Positions 1 to 8,271 of a stretch of DNA of 64,000 nucleotides are shown here, one piece after another. The notes beneath the pieces were generated by a model. That model saw only the letters and a program-made list of their open reading frames with translations, searched no databases and was not told where the DNA came from. Position numbers and translations under genes: made by a program. The DNA is from Roseateles amylovorans (lineage in GTDB: Bacteria > Pseudomonadota > Gammaproteobacteria > Burkholderiales > Burkholderiaceae_C), in assembly GCF_025398155.2 (NCBI RefSeq), contig NZ_CP104562.2, forward strand, positions 5,766,001 to 5,830,000, given 5' to 3'. How positions within the stretch are numbered: position 1 is the first letter of the stretch; every line of letters begins with the position of its first letter.

Positions 1-1521
1 AACAAGAACACGCAGAACCGCCTGATGCTGACCGCCGACGGCAACGCCCTGGGCTGGGACTACGCCGTGGCCGCCTCGTACAACCACAACAAGGTGGACC
101 AGTACCTGATCAGCGGCTATGCGAATGGCGACATGATCGGCGAAGGCCTGCTGCGCGGCATCATCAACCCGTTTGGCGACCAGACTGCAGAAGGCAGCAA
201 GCTGCTGCAAGACGCAGCACTGAATGGCCGACTGCAATACGCCACCGGCACCGTCAAGAACCTGAGCGCGCACGCCAGCCGTGACCTGGGTGACTGGCTC
301 AAGACCGGTCGTCCGGCTCAGCTCGCCCTGGGTGTGGAGTTCCGCCACGAGAAGTTCGAATCGGCGGCCGACTCCGAGTTCGCCACCAAAGTCGTGGCCT
401 CCACCGGCGTCGATCCGGACTTCCGTTCGGAAGGCTCGCGCAAGGTCAGCGCGCTGTATGGCGAGCTGAACGTGCCGGTCCTGAAGTCCCTGGACATCAC
501 CGGTTCGCTGCGCTATGACAAGTACAACGACTTCGGCAGCAGCACCAACCCCAAGGTCAGCTTCCGTTTCCAGCCGACCAAGGAAGTGCTGATTCGCGGT
601 TCGGCCTCGACCGGCTTCCGCGCACCGACGCTGTATGAGCTGTACGGCAACAGCTCGTTCACCAACACCGGTGGCAGCTACGCCAACCCGGTGCTGTGCC
701 CGGATGGCCAGAACGGCACGCAGTGCGAAGCCCAGTTCCAGGTGATGAACTCCGGCAACCCCAACCTGCGTCCCGAGAAGTCGAAGACGGCGACCCTGGG
801 CATCGTGGTCGAACCGATCGCCAACGCCAGCATCGGCGTGGACTTCTGGTGGGTCGGCATCAAGGACTCGATCGGCTCGATCCCGCAGTTCGCGCTGTTC
901 AACAACTACAACGACTACCCCGAGCTGCAGAAGTACTTCCACTTCGCCGCCGGCAACACGCTGTCCCTGTCCAGCCTGGTGTGCCCCGGCCCGCAGTGCG
1001 GTTATGTCGACCAGACCCTGCTGAACCTGGGCAAGGTGCGCACCAACGGTTTCGACCTGACCGGTGCCTACCGTCTGTCGACCCGCGCGGGCCAGTTCGA
1101 CTTCGGTCTGAACAGCACGTATGTGGCCAAGTACGAGTTCCAGAACTTCAAGGACGGCTACTGGGTCCAGAACGTGGGCACCTACGGCCAATCCGGTCCG
1201 GTGTTCCGCTGGCAGCACAACCTGACCACCAACTGGCGCTATGACCAGTTCGGTGCAGGCGCCGTCATGCGCTACAAGTCGGGCTATTCCGACTTCAATC
1301 CGAGCACCCACGCCCGCGTGCCGTCCTACACCACCCTGGATCTGTACGGCACCTGGTCGCCGCGCAAGGATCTGTCGCTGGTGCTGGGCGTGCGCAACCT
1401 GTTCGATCGCGAACCGCCTTACACCAACCAGGACGATCTGTTCCAGGGCGGTGGCTGGGATTCGCGCTACGCCGACGCCACCGGCCGTGCCTACTACCTG
1501 CGCGCCACTTACTCGTTCTAA
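1..1521 (+). CDS. TonB-dependent outer-membrane receptor, C-terminal part
   Basis: The frame is open from base 1, so the signal peptide and plug domain lie outside the window; about 506 residues of beta-barrel remain. The segment GFRAPTLYELYG near residue 205 and the PNLRPEKS segment near residue 257 are typical of TonB-dependent receptor barrels. The protein ends in an aromatic beta-signal (YLRATYSF) recognised by the BAM machinery. Such receptors import siderophores, cobalamin, sugars or peptides across the outer membrane using TonB energy. The substrate cannot be told from the barrel. A strong terminator follows, so it ends its transcript. The family is certain, the ligand unknown. Confidence 0.93.
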   Translation, partial: NKNTQNRLMLTADGNALGWDYAVAASYNHNKVDQYLISGYANGDMIGEGLLRGIINPFGDQTAEGSKLLQDAALNGRLQYATGTVKNLSAHASRDLGDWLKTGRPAQLALGVEFRHEKFESAADSEFATKVVASTGVDPDFRSEGSRKVSALYGELNVPVLKSLDITGSLRYDKYNDFGSSTNPKVSFRFQPTKEVLIRGSASTGFRAPTLYELYGNSSFTNTGGSYANPVLCPDGQNGTQCEAQFQVMNSGNPNLRPEKSKTATLGIVVEPIANASIGVDFWWVGIKDSIGSIPQFALFNNYNDYPELQKYFHFAAGNTLSLSSLVCPGPQCGYVDQTLLNLGKVRTNGFDLTGAYRLSTRAGQFDFGLNSTYVAKYEFQNFKDGYWVQNVGTYGQSGPVFRWQHNLTTNWRYDQFGAGAVMRYKSGYSDFNPSTHARVPSYTTLDLYGTWSPRKDLSLVLGVRNLFDREPPYTNQDDLFQGGGWDSRYADATGRAYYLRATYSF

Positions 1522-1570
1522 GACGCGTTCCGAGACGCCGCGCTTCATGCGCCTCGTCTGAAACGGCACC

Positions 1571-1601
1571 AAACGGGAGGGGAGACCCTCCCGTTTTTTT
1601 T
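1571..1601 (+). terminator. Rho-independent terminator of the TonB receptor gene
   Basis: Perfect 11-bp stem (1571-1581 with 1586-1596), GAGA tetraloop and a run of eight T. It lies 50 bp after the receptor stop codon. Confidence 0.93.
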
Positions 1602-1679
1602 CGTCTGGACGTTCCAGTGGTGGCGAGCCGATGGACGCTCCCTAGAATGACGGGCTCACGAACCGAAGAACCAAGTCCT

Positions 1680-2900
1680 ATGTCTGCCGATTCCTGGCCC
1701 GTCTCCTGCCAAGTCCTCATCATCGGCGCCGGCCCCGCCGGCAGCGCCGCCGCGCGCTGGCTGGCGCGTGCCGGCAAGGACGTGGTGATGGTCGACCAGC
1801 AACCCCTGGGCCGCGACAAGGTCTGCGGCGACGGCCTGATCCCCGACGCCCATCAGGCGCTCGAGCGCCTGGGCCTGCTGGACCGGGTGATGGCGCGGGC
1901 CCAGCGCGCCGCGCATGTCGGCTGCATCGGGCCACGGGGCGGCCGCATCGACGTGCCGGGGCATCTCGCCGTGCTGCCGCGCAAGGTGCTGGATGAGATC
2001 CTGAACCTCGGCGCGCAGGAAGCCGGCGCCCGCTTCATCGCCCCCGCCCGCTTCGACGCCCCGCTGGAGGACGCCCAGGGCCGCGTCTGCGGTGCCCGCC
2101 TCACGGTCAACGGCGAATCCCGCGAGATCCAGGCCGACTGGGTCCTGCTGGCCACCGGCGCCGTGCCCAAGGCCCTCACCGCTGCCGGCATGTGTGAGCG
2201 CCACACGCCCAGCGGCGTGGCCCTGCGCGGCTATGTGCGCGCGCCGTCGATGGTCGGCGAGATCAAGGCCTTGGAAGTGGTCTGGTGCAAGCCGGTCCAG
2301 CCGGGTTATGGCTGGATCTTCCCGGCGCCGGACGGCAGCTTCAACATCGGCGTGGGCGTCACCGACAGCCACCGCGACCTGGCCGGCAAAGGCCAGAAGA
2401 AGGACGTCAACCTGCGCGAGATCTTCGATGCCTTCGTCCGCCACTATCCGCCGGCCCAGCGCCTGATGGCCGAGGGCGAGCTGATCGGCGATCTCAAGGG
2501 CGCCCCACTGCGCTGCACCCTCAAGGGCGCGCGCTGGACGCGCCCCGGCCTGCTGGTCACCGGCGAGGCGGCTGGCTCGACCTATTCCTTCACCGGCGAA
2601 GGCATCGGCAAGGCCATGGAGACCGGCCTGCTCGCGGCCGAAGCGGTGTTGGCCCACGGCGCCGAGGATGCCCGTGTCCGTGCCACCTACGAAACCGCGC
2701 TGCGCAGCCTCCAGCCGAAGTACGACCTCTATGAACGCGGCAACCGCGTCAACCGCTTCCCCTGGCTGGCGGACCTGCTGATCTGGCGCGCTCAGAAAAG
2801 CCCGCGGCTGCTGGCCCGGATGAGCGGTGTGCTCAACGAGACCAGCAATCCCGGCAACCTGGTCAGCCTGAAGGGCCTGACCCGGCTCTTCCTGGAATGA
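1680..2900 (+). CDS. Geranylgeranyl-reductase-family FAD-dependent oxidoreductase
   Basis: 406-residue flavoprotein. The N-terminal Rossmann motif GAGPAG is at residues 16-21, an acidic residue closes the second strand (VMVDQ, about 39), and a CGDG motif at 49-52 is characteristic of the geranylgeranyl reductase / flavin halogenase-like group. A second FAD-contacting GEAAG...GEGIGKA stretch lies near residue 297. Family members reduce isoprenoid double bonds or hydroxylate small molecules; the substrate here is unknown. The ATG at 1680 is preferred over the upstream in-frame ATG at 1617 because the Rossmann fold begins about 12 residues later. It stands alone between a terminator and the next gene. 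Confidence 0.85.
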   Translation: MSADSWPVSCQVLIIGAGPAGSAAARWLARAGKDVVMVDQQPLGRDKVCGDGLIPDAHQALERLGLLDRVMARAQRAAHVGCIGPRGGRIDVPGHLAVLPRKVLDEILNLGAQEAGARFIAPARFDAPLEDAQGRVCGARLTVNGESREIQADWVLLATGAVPKALTAAGMCERHTPSGVALRGYVRAPSMVGEIKALEVVWCKPVQPGYGWIFPAPDGSFNIGVGVTDSHRDLAGKGQKKDVNLREIFDAFVRHYPPAQRLMAEGELIGDLKGAPLRCTLKGARWTRPGLLVTGEAAGSTYSFTGEGIGKAMETGLLAAEAVLAHGAEDARVRATYETALRSLQPKYDLYERGNRVNRFPWLADLLIWRAQKSPRLLARMSGVLNETSNPGNLVSLKGLTRLFLE

Positions 2901-2965
2901 CGGGGGCCGCCGCAGCCCCCTGATCAAGCGATCTCCCCACGCATGACCTGACGGAGCAGCCACCG

Positions 2966-3721
2966 ATGTGTCAATTGATGGGCATGAACGCCCGCCGCCC
3001 CACCGACGTCATGTTCAGCTTCACCGGCCTGGCGACCCGGGCCCATGAGCACAAGGACGGCTTCGGCATCGCCTTCTTCGAGGGCCGGGGACTGCGGCAT
3101 TTCGTCGATCACCACAGCGCGCGGGTCTCGCCGCTGGCGGAGATGGTCAAGCGCTATCCGATCCAGAGCGACGTCGTCATCGCCCACATCCGCAAGGCGA
3201 CCCAGGGCGTGGTATCGCTGGAGAACACCCATCCGTTCGTGCGGGAGCTGTGGGGCCGTTACTGGGTCTTTGCACACAACGGCGATCTCAAGGGCTTCGC
3301 GCCGCGGCTGCATGCGGCCTTTCGTCCCGTCGGCCAGACCGACAGCGAGCAGGCCTTCTGTTGGCTGATGCAGGAACTGGCCAAAGCCCATGCGGACATG
3401 CCGGCCATCGAGGAACTCAACCACACCCTGCGGGAGCTGCTGCCGCAGCTCAACCGGCACGGCACCTTCAACATGCTGCTGTCCAACGGCCAGGCGCTGT
3501 GGGCCCACGGCTCCACCAAACTGCACTACCTGCTGCGCCAGCCGCCGTTCGGGCCGGTCACGCTGCAGGATGAAGACCTCACCATCGACCTGGCCGCCCG
3601 GAATACCGACACAGACCGCATCGCCATCGTCGCGACCGAACCGCTCACCCGGGGCGAGCCGTGGTGCGCCATCGAGCCGGGGCAACTGAAGGTGTTTGTC
3701 GGCGGCGAGTCGTTCTGCTGA
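2966..3721 (+). CDS. Class II glutamine amidotransferase (YafJ-like)
   Basis: 251 residues. Cys2 directly after the initiator Met is the N-terminal nucleophile of Ntn-type class II glutamine amidotransferases (MCQLMGMN). HKDGFGIAFF, HIRKATQG and FAHNGDL are the conserved substrate-pocket segments of the YafJ/PurF-like domain. The protein would hydrolyse glutamine to glutamate and ammonia. No synthase domain is fused, and the physiological acceptor of YafJ-type proteins is not established. The start is fixed by the requirement for Cys2. It begins 65 bp after the flavoprotein gene. Confidence 0.88.
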   Translation: MCQLMGMNARRPTDVMFSFTGLATRAHEHKDGFGIAFFEGRGLRHFVDHHSARVSPLAEMVKRYPIQSDVVIAHIRKATQGVVSLENTHPFVRELWGRYWVFAHNGDLKGFAPRLHAAFRPVGQTDSEQAFCWLMQELAKAHADMPAIEELNHTLRELLPQLNRHGTFNMLLSNGQALWAHGSTKLHYLLRQPPFGPVTLQDEDLTIDLAARNTDTDRIAIVATEPLTRGEPWCAIEPGQLKVFVGGESFC

Positions 3722-3850
3722 TCGACTTCACCCAGCGCCTGAGTCCGTCCCGGGTCTGCCGGGCGGCTGTGCGGTGCCATTCGTCGCGCCTTTCCGCCAT
3801 TCGCCGCAGGCGCTCGTGGCGGCCGCCGTGGGCGCCTAGACTTCGGGCTC

Positions 3851-5083
3851 ATGACACTTCGCAGCGCCATGGCCGACAACCCACGCTTCCATTGGTCTCA
3901 GTGGATCTTCCCCGGTCCCCGACGCGTGTTCACCGCCGCCGAACTGGCGAGGGCGGGCGGCACCGGATGGTCATCCGCGATCGATTGCTACGTCTACACC
4001 AACGTCGTGTTGATCGTGGCCATCTTCTATACCCAGTTGCCGCCGGGCAGCGCCCTGGCCGTGGTGATCAGCGTCATCGCTGTCTCGATGCTCGGGCTGC
4101 TGGTGGCGCGCTGGCTGTGGCGCCATCCAACGCGCACCCGCTACAACTTGGTGTCGCTGGCCACCGGGGTGGCGATCGCCACGACCCAGGTGTCACTGAG
4201 CAAGCTGGGATGGAAGACCCAGGTGATGGAGAGCATGCCGTTCGTCATCGGCGGGATGAGCCTGATGATGACCTCCTGGTGGTTCCTGACGCTCTACCGC
4301 ACCCAGCAGATCGAATCCCGGCTGCGCGAGCTGGACGCCCAACAGGAGCGCATCGCGATGGCGCAGCGCCTGGCCACGGCGCAGATCCAGCCGCACTTCC
4401 TGTTCAACACCCTGGCCTCGCTGCAACACTGGGTGGACACCCGCGATGAGCGCGCCGGCCCGATGCTGCGCTCGCTCACCCGCTACCTGCGCGCCACGCT
4501 GCCGATGTTTGCCCAGGAGCGGCTGCCGCTGGAGCAGGAGCTGCAGATCGTGCGCAGCTATCTGGAGGTGATGCAGGCCCGACTGGGTCAGCGGCTGACT
4601 TGGTCGGTGGACCTTGAGGCCGGCACGCAGCCCGTGATCACCGCCGCCAGCCTGCCGCCGGGCACCCTGCTGACGCTGGCGGAAAACGCCATCACCCACG
4701 GCATCGAACCCAGTCTCCGAGGCGGCCATGTGGCGATTCGCGTGGGCATGACGGCCAGCGCCAATGCGGGCGAAGGCGGCCTGCTGCGACTGGAGGTGGA
4801 GGACAGCGGCCAGGGCCTGACGCCCGACGCCTACGACGGCCTGGGCCTGAGCAACACCCGCGAGCGCCTTCAGGCGCAGTTCGGTGCGGCGGCTCAGCTC
4901 GGCCTGGAGCGCGCCTCGCCGGGCTGCCTGGCCTGGATCGAACTCCCGCTGCAGCCGTCCCACGGCGCATTGGTCGGTGATCAAGCTGCGGCTGCGCTGC
5001 CTCACACGCGCCCGGCCGCTGGTCCGGTCCCCTCCATCGACGCCGCCCCGACCCGTCCCGCTCACGAACCCACCACGCCATGA
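3851..5083 (+). CDS. LytS/AlgZ-type sensor histidine kinase
   Basis: 410 residues. The N-terminal half carries about four transmembrane helices (roughly residues 45-160). It is followed by the His_kinase domain with the phosphoacceptor in QPHFLFNTLASLQ (about residue 183), an N-box ENAITHG near 280 and a G-box GLGLSNTRERL near 333, all typical of the HPK8/LytS class. A C-terminal proline/alanine-rich tail follows. The stop overlaps the start of the LytTR regulator (ATGA), so the two are translationally coupled and form one two-component system. The ligand sensed by the membrane domain is not evident. An alternative start is the ATG at 3869. Confidence 0.9.
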   Translation: MTLRSAMADNPRFHWSQWIFPGPRRVFTAAELARAGGTGWSSAIDCYVYTNVVLIVAIFYTQLPPGSALAVVISVIAVSMLGLLVARWLWRHPTRTRYNLVSLATGVAIATTQVSLSKLGWKTQVMESMPFVIGGMSLMMTSWWFLTLYRTQQIESRLRELDAQQERIAMAQRLATAQIQPHFLFNTLASLQHWVDTRDERAGPMLRSLTRYLRATLPMFAQERLPLEQELQIVRSYLEVMQARLGQRLTWSVDLEAGTQPVITAASLPPGTLLTLAENAITHGIEPSLRGGHVAIRVGMTASANAGEGGLLRLEVEDSGQGLTPDAYDGLGLSNTRERLQAQFGAAAQLGLERASPGCLAWIELPLQPSHGALVGDQAAAALPHTRPAAGPVPSIDAAPTRPAHEPTTP

Positions 5084-5886
5084 TGATTCGCACCCTGATC
5101 GCCGACGACGAGGAAGGCCCTCGCGAGCAACTGCGCGCGGCGTTGCAACGGCTGGCGCCGGAGCTGGAGATCGTGTCGGCCTGCGCCAACGGGGTGGACG
5201 CCTGGGACGAGTGCCTGGCGCAAGAACCGGCCCTGTGCTTCCTGGACATCCGGATGCCGGGCCTGTCGGGCCTGGAGGTCGCCCACCGACTGGCGCAACT
5301 GGCCGAGCCCCCGCAGGTGGTGTTCGTGACGGCCTACGGCGACCATGCGCTATCGGCCTTCGATGCCGGCGTGGTCGACTACGTGCTCAAGCCGGTCGAG
5401 GACGCACGGCTGCAGCAATGCCTGCAGCGGATCCGTCAGCGCCAGGCCCAGGTGGCGGAGGCTGCCGACGCCACAGACGCAGCGCCCACCGCATCCGCAG
5501 CCGCGTCGCTGCCAACGGCGACCTTGGAGCTGCTGCGGCAACTGCTGCCGGCACATCGGCCCACCATGCGCCCGATCCAGGCCAGCCAGGGCCGCGAGAT
5601 CCAGCTGATTCCGCCGGAGGACATCCTCTTCTTCCAGAGCGACAGCCGCTACACCCGCGTCGTCCACCGCGACGGCGAGGCCTGGATCCGGACCGCGCTC
5701 AAGGAATTGCTCACCGAGCTGGATGCGCAGATCTTCTGGCAGGTCCACCGGTCGGTGGTGGTCAACAGCCGCTTCGTCGCCAGCGCCACGCGGGTGGATG
5801 AGAACACCATGCAGCTCAGCCTGAAGGGCTCGGAGGAGAAGCTGCCGGTGTCGAGGCAGTTTCAGGGGTTGTTCAAGGGGCAGTGA
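5080..5886 (+). CDS. LytTR-family response regulator
   Basis: 268 residues. The receiver domain has acidic residues DDEE at 9-12, phosphoacceptor Asp56 in FLDIRMPG, a conserved T/A switch (VTAYGD) and KPVED. A linker rich in Ala/Thr is followed by a C-terminal LytTR DNA-binding domain from about residue 165 (IQLIPPEDILFFQSDSRYTRV ends its first part). Such regulators bind direct repeats as dimers. The start overlaps the kinase stop by four bases; an ATG one codon later is equally possible. Partner of the kinase encoded just upstream. Confidence 0.92.
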   Translation: MMIRTLIADDEEGPREQLRAALQRLAPELEIVSACANGVDAWDECLAQEPALCFLDIRMPGLSGLEVAHRLAQLAEPPQVVFVTAYGDHALSAFDAGVVDYVLKPVEDARLQQCLQRIRQRQAQVAEAADATDAAPTASAAASLPTATLELLRQLLPAHRPTMRPIQASQGREIQLIPPEDILFFQSDSRYTRVVHRDGEAWIRTALKELLTELDAQIFWQVHRSVVVNSRFVASATRVDENTMQLSLKGSEEKLPVSRQFQGLFKGQ

Positions 5887-5898
5887 GGCCGAGCTTCC

Positions 5899-6636
5899 CT
5901 AGATCAGCTGAGGCGCTCGGGTTCGAATCACCCGTTCGGCCAATCCGCCGTAGAACTGGCGCGTCAGGCTGAAAAACGGACTGAGCCGATCGCCCCGCGG
6001 CGTCAGGTCCACCGCCGCGAGGTGATCCAGATCCCATTGTCGGGACAGATTGTCTTGATAGGCTGCGTCCAGCTCATCCCACCATTGCTGCCTGAGCCCG
6101 ATCAGATAGGGACTGTTCAGGTTCAGGAGGTCGATGGTGTAGCGGGCGCGCGCCTTGTCCGCCGGATCAAGATCAAGGTGCGGCTCCACCTCCCCGGACG
6201 ACAGATAAGCGAAGAACCTCGCGCAATCGCGCTGCAACGGCGACACGAACAACGCCATGTTGACCGGATGCGGCTTGCCCTGTTTCCCCGACGCATGCCC
6301 GCCGAAGACCGCCACGCCGCGACTGGCGGCGGTGGCCAGTCCTTCGGCATCATTGAACGCGCTGGCCAAGAGGTTGTTGTAGTCGAAGGTGCGCTCTGGG
6401 TGCTGACTCTTGTTGGCCACATGCTCGATATGGAAGCCCAGCTGCAACGCTTCCGCGTCGGCTTCGCTGTAGCAGCACAGGTGATGCTGCTCAGGCTTGA
6501 GCGAACCATTGAGCAATCGGTCCTTTTCACCGAGATTTCGCCATCGGCGAGACGCACTTTCGGCATCCGAGGGTGGATTCGCATGCGCTGCCAGAAGCCG
6601 AGGATGGGTGCAGGGCGCCTTCGTCACATGCCTCAT
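5899..6636 (-). CDS. ptuB: PtuB-type HNH nuclease of a Septu anti-phage system
   Basis: 245 residues. It matches the TIGR02646/PtuB pattern: CCYSE (54-58), then HIEH with a downstream Lys (69-76) and TFDYNNL (83-89), the layout of the HNH core CxYCE...HIEHxxPKS...TFDWxNL. The first metal-site half is CCYSE rather than the usual CxYCE, so one cysteine of the structural zinc knuckle may be altered. The ATG overlaps the ptuA stop by four bases (ATGA), which fixes the start and indicates one transcript. In Septu systems the ATPase PtuA recruits PtuB, which degrades nucleic acid during phage infection. Function here is inferred from family and pairing. Confidence 0.87.
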   Translation of the reverse strand: MRHVTKAPCTHPRLLAAHANPPSDAESASRRWRNLGEKDRLLNGSLKPEQHHLCCYSEADAEALQLGFHIEHVANKSQHPERTFDYNNLLASAFNDAEGLATAASRGVAVFGGHASGKQGKPHPVNMALFVSPLQRDCARFFAYLSSGEVEPHLDLDPADKARARYTIDLLNLNSPYLIGLRQQWWDELDAAYQDNLSRQWDLDHLAAVDLTPRGDRLSPFFSLTRQFYGGLAERVIRTRAPQLI

Positions 6637-8039
6637 GGTGCACCTTCCGCGGTCGGAGGGGATGGCATCTGCGCCGCCAAGGCTCGTTGACGGTTGATGC
6701 TGCGCTGAAGGCGCTGGATCTGCTCATGGTGGCCGCCCAATCGGCTCACCAGGCGGGTCATCAGCTCACCGGCCCGGCCGGACTCGTAACGGCCCTGGTC
6801 GACCAGTCTGGTCAGTTCCTTGAGTTCGGCGAGCTCATCGATGGGCGGCTGGGGATCCACCATCATGACGCGTTGCAGGACGGTGTGGCTGGGCGCACCG
6901 TAGGGATTGGCGAGTGGCTCAGCGATCGTGGGACGACCGGCCCCATCGGTACCCAACATTCGCACGGATTCACGCGACACCGTGCTGAGCACCTGCGGAC
7001 TGTGTGTGGTCACGATGAACTGCACCTGAGGGAACGCGTTGCGCAGCGAAGCCAGAACGACCTGTTGCCATTCCGGATGCAGGTGCATGTCGACCTCATC
7101 GATCAACACAATGCCGGGGGTTTCCTGCGCGGCCAGACTCCCCAGGTGCGGATTCAGCTTGGTGGCCCGGAACGCCATGTCCGCCACCATGCCGATCATG
7201 TTTCGAATGCCGTCACTCAACAGGTCCACCGGCAATTCACCGTGGTGTGCATGTTCCGCAACCATGGTTTCCCTGGAAAACGAGTAGCTGATGTTCCGCC
7301 AACCGCTCGGCGCCAGGCAGGCATTGACCGCATCGGACACCGACTGGATGTAGGCGTCGAACTCCGTTCCCGTGGGCGTCCGGTTGCGCTCCAGCGCTTC
7401 GATGCGCGAATTCTTCGCATTGAAGTTCCAGTACTTGAACCACTCGACGAAGGACTTGTAGCTGGACGCCGGATCAAGGCAGTCGGTGTAGCCGATCGTG
7501 CGCGATGTCCGAGAGAGCCGATTCTCTTGAAGCTTCTTGCGCTGCCAGAGCCGGCCCGTTCCGTAATAGGCGATCAAGGGCAGCACCACCTGTGCCTCCT
7601 CAGGCGATCGAACCGCGTGTTGCAGTCGCTTGCCGTAGTCAATGAGCGACTTCGCATGCCGAATCGTCGTCTTGGCCCCCACCGGGCTGGAGAGGGACCG
7701 CAGCCAGGTCGCCACGTTCGGGCGCAAGTCGGACGGCGATTCAGGCACGATGCCCGTGGCCTCGAGCACCACACCGCCCGGCGCGGACTCCATTTCGTTG
7801 CTCGCGGTCTCCCGCACCCGCGTCAGACGAATATCGTCCGGCTCGAAATGCCGGCCAACCGCTTCGTCAAAGGCGCCGACAAACGGCCCCAAGGCGACCG
7901 CAACCGCATCCAGGACGGATGTCTTGCCCGCACCGTTCGAGGCGGCGAGCACCGTCAGCTTGGGGTGGAAGGACACGGTGAGCGACTCAAAGCACCGGTA
8001 ATTGGAGAGGTGCAACGATTGAAGAGTCAGTGCGAACAT
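6633..8039 (-). CDS. ptuA: PtuA-type AAA/SMC-like ATPase of a Septu anti-phage system
   Basis: 468 residues. Walker A ASNGAGKTS is at about 33-41 (first Gly replaced by Ala), a signature-like LLSDGIRNM lies near 280, Walker B IVLIDEVDMHLHPEW near 310 and an H-loop TTHSPQV near 343, the order of OLD/RecF-like AAA_15/AAA_21 ATPases. The C-terminus is helical and charged. It is cotranscribed with ptuB. PtuA forms assemblies that sense infection and control PtuB. The pair sits alone between a two-component system and a peptidase gene with no transposase or integrase next to it. No strong ribosome-binding site is seen upstream of the ATG. Confidence 0.87.
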   Translation of the reverse strand: MFALTLQSLHLSNYRCFESLTVSFHPKLTVLAASNGAGKTSVLDAVAVALGPFVGAFDEAVGRHFEPDDIRLTRVRETASNEMESAPGGVVLEATGIVPESPSDLRPNVATWLRSLSSPVGAKTTIRHAKSLIDYGKRLQHAVRSPEEAQVVLPLIAYYGTGRLWQRKKLQENRLSRTSRTIGYTDCLDPASSYKSFVEWFKYWNFNAKNSRIEALERNRTPTGTEFDAYIQSVSDAVNACLAPSGWRNISYSFSRETMVAEHAHHGELPVDLLSDGIRNMIGMVADMAFRATKLNPHLGSLAAQETPGIVLIDEVDMHLHPEWQQVVLASLRNAFPQVQFIVTTHSPQVLSTVSRESVRMLGTDGAGRPTIAEPLANPYGAPSHTVLQRVMMVDPQPPIDELAELKELTRLVDQGRYESGRAGELMTRLVSRLGGHHEQIQRLQRSINRQRALAAQMPSPPTAEGAP

Positions 8040-8271
8040 GGCGTTGACCTGTGGAATTCAGGAGTACTTGAGGCGCAATCAGCGAAGGAGATCGGGACGC
8101 CCACAGAAGCCGTCGGATGATAACCAGCGCATCGTCGGGCTCTGCCCGGCATCGCCCCTCCCGACCCGGATCTGAACAAGGCTCGGACACGACCATCCAC
8201 GCGTTTCAACGGAGACCGTGCGGCTTGGCGCCTCGGCACAATCGGCGCACCGTCACCGACCCAGGCCGACC

